In this document: piece by piece, positions 16,385 to 26,339 of the stretch
Position numbering within the stretch: the stretch's first letter is position 1
Layout of the letters: the number at the start of each line of letters is the position of its first letter
Assembly: GCF_005893125.1 (NCBI RefSeq)
Contig: NZ_VCJS01000006.1
Location: 62,001-126,000 of the forward strand
Direction: 5' to 3'
Length of the DNA: 64,000 bases
Source of the DNA: Nonomuraea basaltis
GTDB taxonomy: Bacteria > Actinomycetota > Actinomycetes > Streptosporangiales > Streptosporangiaceae
Notes under the pieces: model-generated
Databases searched by the model: none
Seen by the model: the letters and a program-made list of their open reading frames with translations, nothing else
Told to the model about the DNA's origin: nothing
Made by a program: the position numbers and the translations under genes

Positions 16385-16659
16385 GCAGCGGCCCCCGCCC
16401 CGGGCGCATCGCCGGTGAGCCGGGCCCGCTTGGCCGCCACGGCCGCCGGGTCGGCAGGGCCATGGACCTCATCAAAGTGGGCGATCAGCTCGTCCAGATT
16501 GTCCCGCTCGATCTGACGCTGAGCCGCCCTTTCCAGGTACGCGGACACACCCCGCTTGCCGACCCGCTCGCGGATCGCCTGCAGAGTGCCGGCGGCAAGG
16601 GTGACGGAGATCCCACTGCTAGGGCCATCACCGGGAGGAAAGTCAACGTCATCAACCAT
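16381..16659 (-). CDS. Antitoxin of the PIN toxin (ribbon-helix-helix-like)
   Basis: 92 residues. ISVTLAAGTLQAIRERVGKR and GVSAYLERAAQRQIERDNLD (about residues 17-56) resemble the beta-strand plus two helices of a ribbon-helix-helix/CopG DNA-binding antitoxin; the last 35 residues are acidic to Ala/Pro-rich and would wrap the toxin. It is the first gene of a two-gene operon, overlapping the toxin gene by four bases. An imperfect 21-bp palindrome begins nine bases upstream of its ATG, consistent with autorepression by the toxin-antitoxin complex. Confidence 0.85.
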   Translation of the reverse strand: MVDDVDFPPGDGPSSGISVTLAAGTLQAIRERVGKRGVSAYLERAAQRQIERDNLDELIAHFDEVHGPADPAAVAAKRARLTGDAPGAGAAA

Positions 16660-16667
16660 GCACCCAT

Positions 16668-16688
16668 TATGGCATTAGAAATGCTATA
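16668..16688 (-). promoter_or_regulatory. Palindromic operator of the toxin-antitoxin operon
   Basis: TATGGCATTAGAAATGCTATA: perfect inner arms GCATT/AATGC around AGA and outer arms TAT/ATA with one mismatch. It is AT-rich against a GC-rich background, lies just upstream of the antitoxin start and probably overlaps the promoter -10 region on the minus strand. Confidence 0.6.
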
Positions 16689-16800
16689 GGTGGAAGGAGC
16701 TCGCGCCGGCTGCGATCAGCCGCCGAGGCGCGCGCCACGGCGTGATCACGTTATAGGCTGGCCCGTCGAGCGCAGCGGTCGCGATCTGCTGAGGTAGGCG

Positions 16801-16824
16801 GCCGGGCACGGCGGCGTGCCCGGC
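16801..16824 (-). terminator. Perfect 9-bp hairpin after the GH92 gene
   Basis: GCCGGGCAC, loop GGCGGC, GTGCCCGGC, ending 11 bases beyond the stop codon of the minus-strand mannosidase gene. Strong GC stem without U-tract, typical for actinomycetes. Confidence 0.65.
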
Positions 16825-16835
16825 TCAAGCTCCTC

Positions 16836-19800
16836 TCAGGTACGGCCGCTGATGGCGAACACCTTGATGTTCGGCGTCGCGGAGCTGGTGAACGACACCG
16901 CCTCGCGAGCCGGCTCCAGCGGCAGGCTTACGTGCCAGATCGTCACCTTCCTCCCGTCCGCCGTCCCATTGACGTGGTAGCGGGTGTCGGCCGTGATCAC
17001 GGGCTCCTCCCCGAAGTGCGGGGAGGTGCTCGCCCAGTCGGTCACCTTCAGCGGGACGACCGACGTGCTGCCGTCCGCGTACGTGATCGTGACGTCGGTC
17101 TGCTGGTCCCCGTTCACGGCCGTGACCAGCAGGTCGAGCGCGCTGTAGCGGCCCGCGGTGAGGTACGTGCGCTGGCCCCGGAGGCTGTGGAAGTTGCCCG
17201 CGGCGCCCTTCGTGCCGGGGATCAGGTAGTCGGCGCCGGACACGGTCCGGGTGCCGGGCTCGGGCAGTTGCTCCGCCGGGAAGCTCCAGCCCTTGCCGTC
17301 CAGGTTGCCCTGCGCCCTGGCGTCGGTCGTGGCCACGCCGTCCACGTCGTACTGCGGCCGCTGCAGGCAGTGGGACCCGGACGGCAGGCACGGCTCCGGC
17401 AGGTTCGGGATCGGGGCCGCCGCGGCGGGCGGCTGGTCGACGGGGAGGTCGGCGGGCGCCGTGGCCCAGGACTCGTTGGGCGTCGGGCCCACGTTCACCC
17501 GGATGTCGCCGCCCTTGTTGAGCACGGACTCGGGGAGCCACGAGCGGGTGTGCGGGCGGCCGTTCACGCGGACGTCCTGGACGTAGATCGCGTCCGGGCC
17601 GGCCTGCGGGGCGGTCACCGTGATCGTGGTCCGGCCGTCGCGCTTGATCCACGCCTTGGGGAACATCGGGCTCGACAGCAGCATCTCGGCGCGGCTCGGC
17701 GTCTGGGGATACAGGCCGAGGGCGGCGAAGACGTACCAGGCGGACATCGTCCCGAGGTCGTCGTTGCCGGGCAGGCCGCCGGGACCGGTCTTGTAGACCA
17801 GGGACGCCATTGCGCGTACGGTCTCCTGGGTCTTCCAGGGCTGACCGAGCGCGTTGTACAGCCACGGCGTGTGGATGCCGGGCTCGTTGGTGGGGTCGTA
17901 GCGGAAGCCGTCCCCGCCGGTCGCCCACGACCCGTCGGGGCGGTGGAAGAACGCGTCGAGCCGCTGCGCGGCCCGCTCCTTGCCGCCCATGGCGGCGGCG
18001 AGCCCGGACACGTCGTGCTGGACCATCCAGGTGTAGGTCGCGCTCGTGCCCTGGGCGAAGCCCGCGTCGGAGGTCGCGGAGAACGGCCACAGCCAGCCGC
18101 CGTCGGCCTTACGCGCCTGCTGGTAGCCGCCTTCCGCCCCGGCCGACGGGTTGAACGTGTTCCGCCACCAGCTCGCCCGCGGCATCAGCCGCTCGTGATC
18201 GGCGTTGCGGCCGAGCCGCTTGGCCCAGTCGGCGAGCGCGAAGTCGGCGGCCGAGTCCTCCAGCGTCTCGGCGGCGCCGCCCCAGCAGTGGCAGGTGTCC
18301 TGAGGCGCATATCCGAGCCGCAGGTATTCGGCCAGGTTCGGGCGCTGGCCCTCGCACTGTCCCGGGCAGCCCTTGTCGGACAGTCCGGACGGGTGCGGCA
18401 CGGTGGCCTGCTTGACCAGGGAGTCGAAGGCGCCGCGTACGTCGAAATTGCGCACGCCGAGCGCGTGGAAGCCGGCGAGGGCCGGGGCCGACGGGTCGCC
18501 GGTCATCACGTGGGTGGGGCCGTTGATGTGGACCCAGCGGTCCCACACGCCGCCGTTCTGCTGGGCGAGGTTGTACAGCGATTGCGCGTAGTCGCCCGCG
18601 ACCTGCGGCTCGAGCAGGGCGAGCAACTGGGTGTGGGCGCGGTACTGGTCCCAGCCGGAGAAGTTGCCGTACTGGACGCGCTGGCCGCGGGCCAGACGGT
18701 GCACCTTGCCGTCGCTGCCGAGGTAGGTGCCCGCGACGTCGCTGGTGATGTTGGGCTGGAGGAACGAGTGGTAGAGGGCGGTGTAGAACGTCGTGAGCTG
18801 GTCGGCGGAGCCGCCGGCCACCTCGATCGAGCGGAGCCGCTCGTTCCAGGCGCGGCGCGCCTTTGCGGCCACGGATGCGACGTCGTCCCTGGGCGTCAGC
18901 TCGTGGGCGAGGTTCTGCTTGGCGGCGTCCAAGCTCGTGTACGAGATGCCGATCTTCACGCGTACGTCGGCGTCGGAGGCGGTGTCGAAGGTGACGTATC
19001 CCCCGGAGCCGCGCCCGGCACGGTCGGCGCCCGTCGCATACCCTTCGCCCCCGCTCGCCGTGGTGCCGCCGGGCCGCAGGTCGCCGTTGACCCACGTTCC
19101 GGTGCCGGAGAAGGCGCGGTCGAACGTCGCGGCGAAGTGCAGCCTGTAGTAGCTCTTCCGGTTGTTCACCCCACCGTTGGCGCGGCGGCCGCAGAACGCG
19201 CCGGTCAGCACCGAGCCGGTCACCGTACGAGTGGCGGAATCGATCTCGATCTCCGCGTCCTCGCTGCCGTTGAGCGAGTTGGACACCCGGAACAGCAGGT
19301 TGCCCGGCGAGCCTTTCGGGAAGGTGAACTCGCCGACGCCCGCGCGGGCGGTGACCGAGAGGTCCGCCTGGACGCCGGAGTCGAGGGTGACGGTGTACCG
19401 GCCGGGCTGCGCGGTCTCCTTGTCGTGGCTGAAGCCGCTCGCGTAGATCGCGTCGGTGGTGTCCGCCGTCGGGGAGGACGCGACCTGGCCGGCGTACGGC
19501 ATGATCGGGATGTCTCCGGCCGCCCCCGGATGGCAGCCGGCCCCGTTGACGTGCGTCAACGCGAAGCCGCGCACCCGCGGCGTGGCGTAGGAGTAGCCGT
19601 TGGCGCCGGCCGCGTTCGTCTGGTCGCCGGCCGTGTTGGTCGGGCTCCAGGAGATCATCCCGAACGGGAGGACGGCGCCGGGGTAGGTGTTGCCGCCGTT
19701 GGCCGAGCCGATCAGCGGATCGACGTGGCGGACCGGTTCGGAGGCGGGGGTGGGGGCTGCGGCGGTGGCCTCCGCCGGTGCGGCGACGGCGCCGGTGGCG

Positions 19801-19850
19801 ACCATCGTGCCGGCTAACGCGATGGCGAGCCACGAACGGGGAGAGAGCAC
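16836..19850 (-). CDS. Secreted GH92 alpha-mannosidase
   Basis: About 1004 residues. A Sec-type signal (SPRSWLAIALAGTMVATGAVAAPAEA) is followed by the GH92 N-terminal beta domain beginning VDPLIGSANGGNTYPGAVLP, then FALTHVNGAGCHPGAAGDIP, both hallmarks of the family, and an (alpha/alpha)6 catalytic domain including GWDQYRAHTQLLALLEPQV and PGNDDLGTMSAWYVFAALGLY. GH92 enzymes are calcium-dependent exo-mannosidases acting on alpha-1,2/1,3-linked mannose of fungal or other N-glycans and mannans. A C-terminal 150-residue region adds a beta-sandwich, perhaps carbohydrate-binding or NPCBM-like. GTG 19850 gives the cleanest signal peptide; GTG 19871 is an in-frame alternative. Neither has a strong ribosome site. 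Confidence 0.92.
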   Translation of the reverse strand: MLSPRSWLAIALAGTMVATGAVAAPAEATAAAPTPASEPVRHVDPLIGSANGGNTYPGAVLPFGMISWSPTNTAGDQTNAAGANGYSYATPRVRGFALTHVNGAGCHPGAAGDIPIMPYAGQVASSPTADTTDAIYASGFSHDKETAQPGRYTVTLDSGVQADLSVTARAGVGEFTFPKGSPGNLLFRVSNSLNGSEDAEIEIDSATRTVTGSVLTGAFCGRRANGGVNNRKSYYRLHFAATFDRAFSGTGTWVNGDLRPGGTTASGGEGYATGADRAGRGSGGYVTFDTASDADVRVKIGISYTSLDAAKQNLAHELTPRDDVASVAAKARRAWNERLRSIEVAGGSADQLTTFYTALYHSFLQPNITSDVAGTYLGSDGKVHRLARGQRVQYGNFSGWDQYRAHTQLLALLEPQVAGDYAQSLYNLAQQNGGVWDRWVHINGPTHVMTGDPSAPALAGFHALGVRNFDVRGAFDSLVKQATVPHPSGLSDKGCPGQCEGQRPNLAEYLRLGYAPQDTCHCWGGAAETLEDSAADFALADWAKRLGRNADHERLMPRASWWRNTFNPSAGAEGGYQQARKADGGWLWPFSATSDAGFAQGTSATYTWMVQHDVSGLAAAMGGKERAAQRLDAFFHRPDGSWATGGDGFRYDPTNEPGIHTPWLYNALGQPWKTQETVRAMASLVYKTGPGGLPGNDDLGTMSAWYVFAALGLYPQTPSRAEMLLSSPMFPKAWIKRDGRTTITVTAPQAGPDAIYVQDVRVNGRPHTRSWLPESVLNKGGDIRVNVGPTPNESWATAPADLPVDQPPAAAAPIPNLPEPCLPSGSHCLQRPQYDVDGVATTDARAQGNLDGKGWSFPAEQLPEPGTRTVSGADYLIPGTKGAAGNFHSLRGQRTYLTAGRYSALDLLVTAVNGDQQTDVTITYADGSTSVVPLKVTDWASTSPHFGEEPVITADTRYHVNGTADGRKVTIWHVSLPLEPAREAVSFTSSATPNIKVFAISGRT

Positions 19851-20041
19851 CTCGTGATCACACCGTCCCACATCAACCGTGCCGTGAACGCCTGCGTAAG
19901 CACAGGAGTCCGGGCCGATAAGAAGGCCGCACCGGCGTCCTGCCCTCCGCCTTCACCCTCCACAGCCGCATCGCACGCATCGCGGCGAGCACGACGAGCA
20001 CCGTGGCCGCCGAGGTCAGCGGCCATCCCGCGCCCGGGCGC

Positions 20042-22696
20042 CTATCCGAACTCCTCCATCCGGTCGCCGGTCAGGAAGTCATCGGCGGAGAGCCGCCCGT
20101 ACATGATCATGAAGGCGGCCACGAGGGCGGTCCACCCGGTCTGGTGAGCGGCTCCGAGGCCGGCGCCGTCGTCCCCGTGGAAGTACTCGTGGAACTGGAT
20201 CAGGTCGCGCCAGTGCGGGTCCTCCTGGAACGTGCGCTGCCCTCCGTACACCGGCCGCCGCCCGTCCGGGCCGCGCAGGAAGATGCGGACGAGGCGGTCG
20301 GAGATCTCCTTGCTGACCTCGTACAGGGTCAGCCGGTTGCCGGACCAAGCCGGGCACTCGACGGTGAAGTCGTCGCCGTAGAAGGCGTACAGGTGCAGCA
20401 GCGCGCGGACGATGAGCGCGTTGACCGGGAACCAGACCGGGCCCCGCCAGTTGGAGTTGCCGCCGAACATGCCGCTGTCGGACTCGGCCGGCAGGTACGC
20501 CACGCGGTACGCCTCCCCGTCCACCCGCAGCTCGTACGGATGCTCGGCGTGGAAGCGCGACAACGACCGGATGCCGTAGGGGCTCAGGAACTCCCGCTCG
20601 TCGAGCATCCTGGTCAGCACCCGCTCAAGCTTCCCGTCGTCCAGCAAGGACAGCAGCCGGCGGCCCGCCACGCCCGGCCGGTCGGCGGCGGACATGCCCT
20701 CGGCCAGCGCGGGATGCCGCCGCGCGAACTCCCCGATCCGGTCGAACAACCGGGCGTGCTCGGCACGGGGCGAGAAGACGGTGGACGCGCACAGCGGCAG
20801 CAGCCCGACCATGGAGCGCACCCTGACCCGGGCGGCGTCGCCGTACGGGAGCCGCAGCACGTCGTAGAAGAACCCGTCCCCCTCGTCCCACACCTCGTCC
20901 TTGACGTCGCCGACCCGGTCGATCGAGGCGGAGATGCGCAGGAAGTGCTGCGCGAAGCGGACGGCGAGATCCTCGTACGCGGGCGCCCGGTCGGACAGCT
21001 CGGCGGCCATCTGCAGCATGGTCTGCGCGTAGAACGCCATCCACGCCGTGCCGTCGGCCTGGTCGAGCGTCCCCCCGGTCGGCAGCGGGGCGCTCCGGTC
21101 GAACACGCCGATGTTGTCCAGGCCGAGGAACCCGCCCTGGAACACGTTGTTGTCGTCGGTGTCCTTGCGGTTGACCCACCAGGTGTAGTTCACCAGCAGC
21201 TTCTGGAACACCCGCTCCAGGAAGTCCAGGTCGCTGCGCCCGGTGAGCCGCCGCTCCATGCTGGTGATGAAGCGCGCGGCCCACGCGTGGACCGGCGGGT
21301 TGACGTCGCCGAACCCCCACTCGTACGCCGGCACCTGCCCGTTCGCGTGCAGGTATCGGTCGCCCAGCAGCACCTCGACCTGGTGCTTGGCCAGCTCCAG
21401 GTCGACCGGGGCGAGCGCGACCGCGTGGAAGGCCAGGTCCCAGGCCGCGAACCAGGGATACTCCCATTTGTCCGGCATGAGCAGCACGTCGTCGGCGTCC
21501 AGGTCGAACCAGCCGTGGTTGCGGGGCGCCGTACGCGTCCACGGGTCGGCGCCGTGCTCCGCCAGCCAGGTCTCGACGTCGAAGAAGTAGTACTGCTTGC
21601 TCCACAGCAGGCCAGCCAGGGCCTGGCGGAGCACCAAGGCCTCGTCGGCGCTCGCGCTCTCGGGGGTGAGCCCGGCGTAGAAGTCGTCCGCTTCTCGCCG
21701 TCGCTCCCTCATCACCTCGTCGAACCCGTCCCCGAGCGGATCAGGCGCGTCCGTGGCGGAGAGCCGGACCCGCACGGTCGCCTCGCCGCCCGCGGGCACG
21801 GTCAGCGTGTGGTGGGCGGCGGCCTTGGTACCGGTCCGGTCCGGATTCACCGCGCCGGCGTCCCCGTCCACGACGTGGCGGCCAATGCCGTCCTTGACGA
21901 ACGGTGTGGCGTTCGGGGTGCCGAACAGGCGCTCGTTGTTGGTCTCGTTCTCGGTGAACAGCAGGGGCGCGTCGGCCCCGCAGTACAGCCGGTACGTGCC
22001 GAGGTCCTGATGCTCGGTCTCGATCATGCCCTGTGCCTCCCGCATGACCGGCTTGGGCGCCGTCCCCGGCGACCAGGTGTTCCGGAACCACAACGTCGGC
22101 AGGACGTGGATCGTGGCCTCGTCCGGCCCCCGGTTGGCCACGGTGACGAGCACGAGCAGGTCGTCGGGAGCGGCCTTGGCGTACTCGACGAAGACGTCGA
22201 AATACCGGTCGCCGTCGAAAACGCCGGTGTCGAGCAGTTCGTACTCGAAGGCGCGCCGGTCCCGGGCCGCGTTGGTGGCCACCAGATCGTCGTAGGGGAA
22301 CGGCCCCTGCGGGTACTTGTACAGGAACCGCATGTAGGAGTGCGTCGGCGTGCTGTCGAGATAGAAGTAGTACTCCTTCACGTCCTCGCCGTGGTTCCCC
22401 TCCCCGTTGGTCAGCCCGAACGGCCGCTCCTTCAAGATCGGGTCCTTGCCGTTCCACAGCGCCACCGACAGGCACAACCGCTGCTTGTCGTCGCTGACGC
22501 CGCCGAGCCCGTCCTCACCCCACCGATAGGCGCGCGAGCGGGCATGATCGTGCGGGAAGTGGTTCCACGCGTCGCCGTCGTGGCTGTAGTCCTCGCGGAC
22601 CGTGCCCCACTGCCGCTCGCTCAGGTACGGCCCCCACCGGCGCCACGGCGCGTCCGGAGCGGCCGACTGCCGCAGTCGTTCCCGTTCAGCATCCAT
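20042..22696 (-). CDS. GH63/MGH1-like glucosidase
   Basis: 884 residues, no signal peptide, so cytoplasmic. Family-typical segments include [20 protein letters not shown] at the start, [38 protein letters not shown], and the (alpha/alpha)6 catalytic part with [52 protein letters not shown] and [13 protein letters not shown]. This corresponds to actinobacterial proteins annotated as glucosidase or mannosylglycerate-hydrolase-like (clan of GH63). They hydrolyse alpha-glucosidic or related linkages; the natural substrate here is unknown. ATG 22696 is preferred to an upstream in-frame start because it follows GAGGAT and matches the usual N terminus. Downstream by 190 bases is the GH92 gene, on the same strand. 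Confidence 0.88.
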   Translation of the reverse strand: MDAERERLRQSAAPDAPWRRWGPYLSERQWGTVREDYSHDGDAWNHFPHDHARSRAYRWGEDGLGGVSDDKQRLCLSVALWNGKDPILKERPFGLTNGEGNHGEDVKEYYFYLDSTPTHSYMRFLYKYPQGPFPYDDLVATNAARDRRAFEYELLDTGVFDGDRYFDVFVEYAKAAPDDLLVLVTVANRGPDEATIHVLPTLWFRNTWSPGTAPKPVMREAQGMIETEHQDLGTYRLYCGADAPLLFTENETNNERLFGTPNATPFVKDGIGRHVVDGDAGAVNPDRTGTKAAAHHTLTVPAGGEATVRVRLSATDAPDPLGDGFDEVMRERRREADDFYAGLTPESASADEALVLRQALAGLLWSKQYYFFDVETWLAEHGADPWTRTAPRNHGWFDLDADDVLLMPDKWEYPWFAAWDLAFHAVALAPVDLELAKHQVEVLLGDRYLHANGQVPAYEWGFGDVNPPVHAWAARFITSMERRLTGRSDLDFLERVFQKLLVNYTWWVNRKDTDDNNVFQGGFLGLDNIGVFDRSAPLPTGGTLDQADGTAWMAFYAQTMLQMAAELSDRAPAYEDLAVRFAQHFLRISASIDRVGDVKDEVWDEGDGFFYDVLRLPYGDAARVRVRSMVGLLPLCASTVFSPRAEHARLFDRIGEFARRHPALAEGMSAADRPGVAGRRLLSLLDDGKLERVLTRMLDEREFLSPYGIRSLSRFHAEHPYELRVDGEAYRVAYLPAESDSGMFGGNSNWRGPVWFPVNALIVRALLHLYAFYGDDFTVECPAWSGNRLTLYEVSKEISDRLVRIFLRGPDGRRPVYGGQRTFQEDPHWRDLIQFHEYFHGDDGAGLGAAHQTGWTALVAAFMIMYGRLSADDFLTGDRMEEFG

Positions 22697-22820
22697 GGGC
22701 GCAGCATCCTCCGGCTCACGCCTTCTTACCACCGTGCAGTCCTAAACCTGCCGGTGTCCACCGCTTCATCACTGCTTGGCTGGCTACCGCATTCCACGCG
22801 ATCCTGCCTGAACGGGAACC

Positions 22821-23996
22821 ATGTCAACGACCACACTCACTCCACCACGCTCGCCACTGATCAGCTGGCTCTCGGTCACCGCGGTCACGCTGGGGATCTT
22901 CACCATCGTCACCAGCGAAATCCTGCCCATCGGCCTGTTGACCACCATCGGCGGCGATTTCGGCATTTCCGATGGCACCGCAGGGCTGACCATGACACTG
23001 CCCGGCATCGTCGCCGCGATCGCCGCGCCCGTCGTCACGCTGACCACCGCCCGTTCGGACCGCCGGGTGATGCTGTGCGCTCTCATGGCGGTGCTCGCCG
23101 TGGCGGACGTGCTGGCGGCCGTGGCCGGCTCCTACTGGGTCATGCTGATCTCCAGGGTGCTCGTCGGCCTCACCATCGGCGGCTTCTGGTCGATCGGGGC
23201 CGGACTGGCCGGTCGCCTCGCGCCACCGCCATCGGTCGGCGCCGCCACGGCTCTGATCTTCTCCGCCGTGCCGCTGGGCTCCGTGCTCGGCGTACCGGCC
23301 GGAACCTTCATCGGCCACCTCGCCGGCTGGCGAACCGCCTTCCTCGCCCTGGCCGCGCTGGCCGTGCTCGTCCTGGTCGCCCTTCTGACGCTGGTGCCGC
23401 GGCTGCCCGCCCGCCAGGTCACCAGCCCGCGCGTGCTGCTCGACCTCCTGCGCAACCGCGGCACCAAAATCGCCCTGCTGGCCACTTTCCTCATCGTCCT
23501 CGCCCACTTCGGCACCTACACCTACGTCACGCCCTTCCTCCAGCACGTCACCCGCCTGCACCCCGCGGCCGTCAGCGCCGTCCTCCTGGCGTACGGCATC
23601 GCCGGGGTCGCCGGCAACTTCCTGGTGGGCAGGGTCATCGCCACAAGACTGCGAGGCGTCTTCGCCGCCATCGGTTGCCTGATCGCGGCCACCACCCTGC
23701 TGCTGCCCGTGGTCGGCACCACGACCGTCGGCGCCGTCGTGTTGCTCGTGCTCTGGGGTCTGGCCTACGGCGGCGTGCCGGTCTGCTCCCAGGCCTGGTT
23801 TCTGAAGTCCGCTCCCCGAACGCCCGAAGGCGCCACGGTCATCTTCACCTCCTCGTTCCAAGGGACCTTCGCACTCGGCGCGTTCCTCGGCGGCAGCGTC
23901 GTCGACGGCTTCTCGGTCTCCACCGTGATGATCTGTGGCGGCCTGACCGCTCTCCTCATGGCGGCATCCCTGTGGTGGCTCAGCAAGCCCCCCTGA
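22821..23996 (+). CDS. MFS transporter (NepI/AraJ-like DHA1 exporter)
   Basis: 391 residues with 12 predicted membrane segments. The first helix ends TSEILPIGLLTTIGGDFGIS, a sequence typical of DHA1 exporters of the NepI/PbuE/AraJ type that export purine ribonucleosides, sugars or drugs. RSDRRVMLCALM is motif A, and WSIGAGLAGRLAPP and GSVLGVPAGTFIGHLAGWRT are the usual helix 4-5 regions. It is divergent from the glucosidase gene with a 124-base intergenic region that must hold both promoters. Substrate not predictable. Confidence 0.9.
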   Translation: MSTTTLTPPRSPLISWLSVTAVTLGIFTIVTSEILPIGLLTTIGGDFGISDGTAGLTMTLPGIVAAIAAPVVTLTTARSDRRVMLCALMAVLAVADVLAAVAGSYWVMLISRVLVGLTIGGFWSIGAGLAGRLAPPPSVGAATALIFSAVPLGSVLGVPAGTFIGHLAGWRTAFLALAALAVLVLVALLTLVPRLPARQVTSPRVLLDLLRNRGTKIALLATFLIVLAHFGTYTYVTPFLQHVTRLHPAAVSAVLLAYGIAGVAGNFLVGRVIATRLRGVFAAIGCLIAATTLLLPVVGTTTVGAVVLLVLWGLAYGGVPVCSQAWFLKSAPRTPEGATVIFTSSFQGTFALGAFLGGSVVDGFSVSTVMICGGLTALLMAASLWWLSKPP

Positions 23997-24166
23997 CCCC
24001 GTGCCCTGCCGGCTTGTGGGTCCGCGCCTTCAACGCCAAGAAGGCCGTGGTCGGCGGCGGGGACCTGGACTCGGTCCACCGCCTGAAGCCCGAGGCGTCC
24101 GAGCGGCTGCGCCGCGCCGCGAAAACCCGGTGCGATGCCGCCGGAGCTCAAGTAGCGTTCGGCCCC
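23997..24166 (+). other. Gap with possible small coding relic
   Basis: 170 bases between the transporter and DinB genes. In the DinB frame it reads VRAFNAKKAVVGGGDLDSVH then RLKPEASERLRRAAKTRCDA with protein-like composition, but there is no suitable start and no family I recognise. It may be the tail of a lost gene or chance. Confidence 0.25.
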
Positions 24167-24682
24167 ATGACCATTCCCCGCGTACGCCCTCCCCTGGTCG
24201 CAGACGAGCGCACCCAGCTCCTCGGCTGGCTCGACATGCAACGCGCGATCATCCAGTGGAAATGCGAGGGCCTGTCCGACGAGGACGCCCACCGGCCCGT
24301 CCTGCCCGCCTCGCCACTCATGACCATGGCAGGCCTGGTGTCCCACATGCGCTGGACCGAGCACTGCTGGTTCGAGGTCCTGTTCCTGGGCCACAGCTCC
24401 GCCGGCAACCCGCAGTTCGACGAGACGGTCGAGGACGCCGACATGCTGGTCGAGGGCGTCCCGCTGGCCCGGCTCCTCGACGAGTACGAGCGCCAGTGCG
24501 CCGTCTCCAACGAGATCGTCGCCGCCAATTCGCTGGACGGCGTGGGCAAGCACCCCGACTTCCGCTCCGCCGGCGCCACCCTGCGCTGGATGCTGATCCA
24601 CATGGTCGAGGAGACCGCCAGGCACGCCGGCCACGCCGACGTCATCAGGGAACTGCTGGACGGCCAGAAGGGCTACTACTGA
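24167..24682 (+). CDS. DinB-family (DUF664) protein
   Basis: 171 residues forming a predicted four-helix bundle. Metal-binding histidines of the DinB/YfiT superfamily are visible in LVSHMRWTEHCWFEVLF (about residues 60-76) and HMVEETARHAGHADVIREL (about 145-163). Members are mycothiol- or bacillithiol-dependent transferases or enzymes of unknown role in the cytoplasm; actinobacterial DUF664 proteins fit the former as a possibility only. ATG 24167 begins the conserved sequence; the frame is open far upstream without biological meaning. The 3' end overlaps the convergent GNAT gene by 7 bases. Confidence 0.9.
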   Translation: MTIPRVRPPLVADERTQLLGWLDMQRAIIQWKCEGLSDEDAHRPVLPASPLMTMAGLVSHMRWTEHCWFEVLFLGHSSAGNPQFDETVEDADMLVEGVPLARLLDEYERQCAVSNEIVAANSLDGVGKHPDFRSAGATLRWMLIHMVEETARHAGHADVIRELLDGQKGYY

Positions 24683-25113
24683 GCCAGCGCCTTCTGGTAG
24701 CAGCGGGTCAGGGGCGCGTCCACGTACTTGCCGTACGGCTCCGTCAGCGTGTACGCGAACCGCTCGTACAGCGCGATCGCCTCGGGCTGCCGCTCGCCGG
24801 TCGCCAGCCGCAGCCGGTGGTACCCCAGCCCACGGGCCAGCTCCTCCAGCGCCGTCAGCAGCGACGTGGCGACCCCGCGGCCGCGGTAGCCGGGCATCAC
24901 GTACATCCGTTTGAGCTCCCCGGTGTCGGCGTCCACGGGCTGGACGGCGCCGCACCCGACGGCCCGGCCGTCCAGCGACGCCACCAGATACCTGGCCCCC
25001 GCTTGCACCTGCGAACGCCCCTCGAGCCCGTAGCGGGCCACCAGCTCCGCGAACGCCGCGTCGAGCAGCACGGCCAGCTCGGCGTCGTCCGCGACGCGTT
25101 CCTCGATCAACAT
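24676..25113 (-). CDS. GNAT-family N-acetyltransferase
   Basis: 145 residues. Acetyl-CoA-binding motif A is ELKRMYVMPGYRGRGVATSL (about residues 67-86), with the R/QxxGxG/A pattern, followed by motif B GLYHRLRLATGERQPEAIALYERFAY-like sequence (about 97-121) and a C-terminal beta strand. The acceptor substrate cannot be told from sequence. Convergent with DinB, overlapping by 7 bases; 56 bases of gene-free sequence separate it from the ROK regulator. Confidence 0.9.
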   Translation of the reverse strand: MLIEERVADDAELAVLLDAAFAELVARYGLEGRSQVQAGARYLVASLDGRAVGCGAVQPVDADTGELKRMYVMPGYRGRGVATSLLTALEELARGLGYHRLRLATGERQPEAIALYERFAYTLTEPYGKYVDAPLTRCYQKALAQ

Positions 25114-25169
25114 GGTGACATGCTATGAATTTTCCGTTCCGAGTACTTCACCGCACCTGACCACTATGG

Positions 25170-26312
25170 CTAGAGGCCGAGCGCCTGGGCCGGGTCGGCG
25201 AGGATCTGCTGGATGATCAGCCCTGCCGCCCCCAGCACCGCCGCGTCCGCGCCGATCCCCGAGACCACGAGGGCGGGCGGCGTGCCGCGCATCTGCCCGA
25301 GCCGGGCCCCGAGCCCCTCTGCCACCGGCCCTTCCAGCCAGGGGAACAGCGGCGCGAAGATCCCGCCGAGCACGATCCTGCCGGGGTCCAGCAGGTGGAC
25401 GGCCGAGGTGAGCGCCACGCCGAGCGCATGGCCGGCCCGCTCGCACGCCTCCTGCGCCCGCGGGTCACCCGACTCCAGCCGCGTCACCAGCGCGGCGACC
25501 GAGTCCAGCGGGCCGAGCAGGGCGTCCTGGCCGGCGTACACCTCCAGGCAGCCGCGCCCACCGCACCGGCACGCGGGCCCGTCGGGCACGACGACGACGT
25601 GGCCCAGCTCACCGGCCAGCCCGAACGTGCCGCGGAACACCGTCCCGTCCACGACGAGCCCGGCGCCGATGCCGATCTCGCCGGACACGTACAGGAAGTC
25701 CGCGGCCCGCGAGCCGAACCACAGCTCGCCGAGGGCCGCCAGGTTGGCCTCGTTGTCGATCGCGAACGGCAGGTCGATCAGGCCCTCCACCCGCACGTCG
25801 CGCCAGCCGAGATGCGGCGCGCTGCGCAGCACCTCGCCCTCCACGGTCCCGGGCACGGCGAGGGCGGCGCCGATGATCCGCAGCCCGGCCTCCTCTGCCT
25901 CGGCCGTGGTCTCCTTCCCGAGGTCGCGCAGCCGCTGCAGGATGGCGGCCGGATTGGAGTTGCGGTTGTCGGCCGGCCTGGTGCGGCGCAGCCGTACGGT
26001 GCGAGTGAGGTCGACGACGCAGGCGGCCAGGTAGTCGATGTTGATCTCCAGTCCGAGCGTGGCCACCCGCCGGCCGCTCAGGCTCACCGCCACCCCCGGG
26101 CGGCCCCGCTCGCCGGCGCGCACGGCGCCGTTCTCGGTCACCACGCCCGCCTCCAGCAGGTCCGCGACCAGGCTGGACACGGTGGTCTTGGTCAGCCCTG
26201 TCATCTCAGCGAGCGCGGCCCGGGTGTGAGGTCCTGTTCGGTGGATGGCACCCAGTACTACGGCCAAGTTACGGGCGCGCATGGAATCATGCCGGACCCC
26301 TCTTGACGGCAC
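25170..26312 (-). CDS. ROK-family transcriptional repressor (XylR-like)
   Basis: 380 residues. N-terminal winged helix-turn-helix with [20 protein letters not shown] and [20 protein letters not shown], then the sugar-kinase-like ROK fold: [42 protein letters not shown] and the zinc motif [10 protein letters not shown] (about residues 250-259). It is divergent from xylA, with a 17-bp palindrome in between, so it most likely represses the xylose operon and releases DNA when it binds sugar. GTG 26312 is chosen because AGGAGG lies eight bases upstream; a GTG three codons earlier (26321) would overlap that site. Naming it XylR would follow from context only. Confidence 0.9.
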   Translation of the reverse strand: MPSRGVRHDSMRARNLAVVLGAIHRTGPHTRAALAEMTGLTKTTVSSLVADLLEAGVVTENGAVRAGERGRPGVAVSLSGRRVATLGLEINIDYLAACVVDLTRTVRLRRTRPADNRNSNPAAILQRLRDLGKETTAEAEEAGLRIIGAALAVPGTVEGEVLRSAPHLGWRDVRVEGLIDLPFAIDNEANLAALGELWFGSRAADFLYVSGEIGIGAGLVVDGTVFRGTFGLAGELGHVVVVPDGPACRCGGRGCLEVYAGQDALLGPLDSVAALVTRLESGDPRAQEACERAGHALGVALTSAVHLLDPGRIVLGGIFAPLFPWLEGPVAEGLGARLGQMRGTPPALVVSGIGADAAVLGAAGLIIQQILADPAQALGL

Positions 26313-26339
26313 CCTCCCCACCTCCTCAGGATTATGTAC

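Noticed and set aside
16932..19817. 961-codon frame antisense to the GH92 gene
   Set aside because: Low-complexity Arg/Val/Gly/Ala composition, no domain match, and the opposite strand encodes a clear GH92 enzyme.
20003..24682. Continuous open frame of 1559 codons on the plus strand
   Set aside because: It runs antisense through the GH63-like gene and out of frame through the MFS gene. Its composition is low-complexity Arg/Val/Gly/Ala. Only its last 172 codons (the DinB gene) are real.
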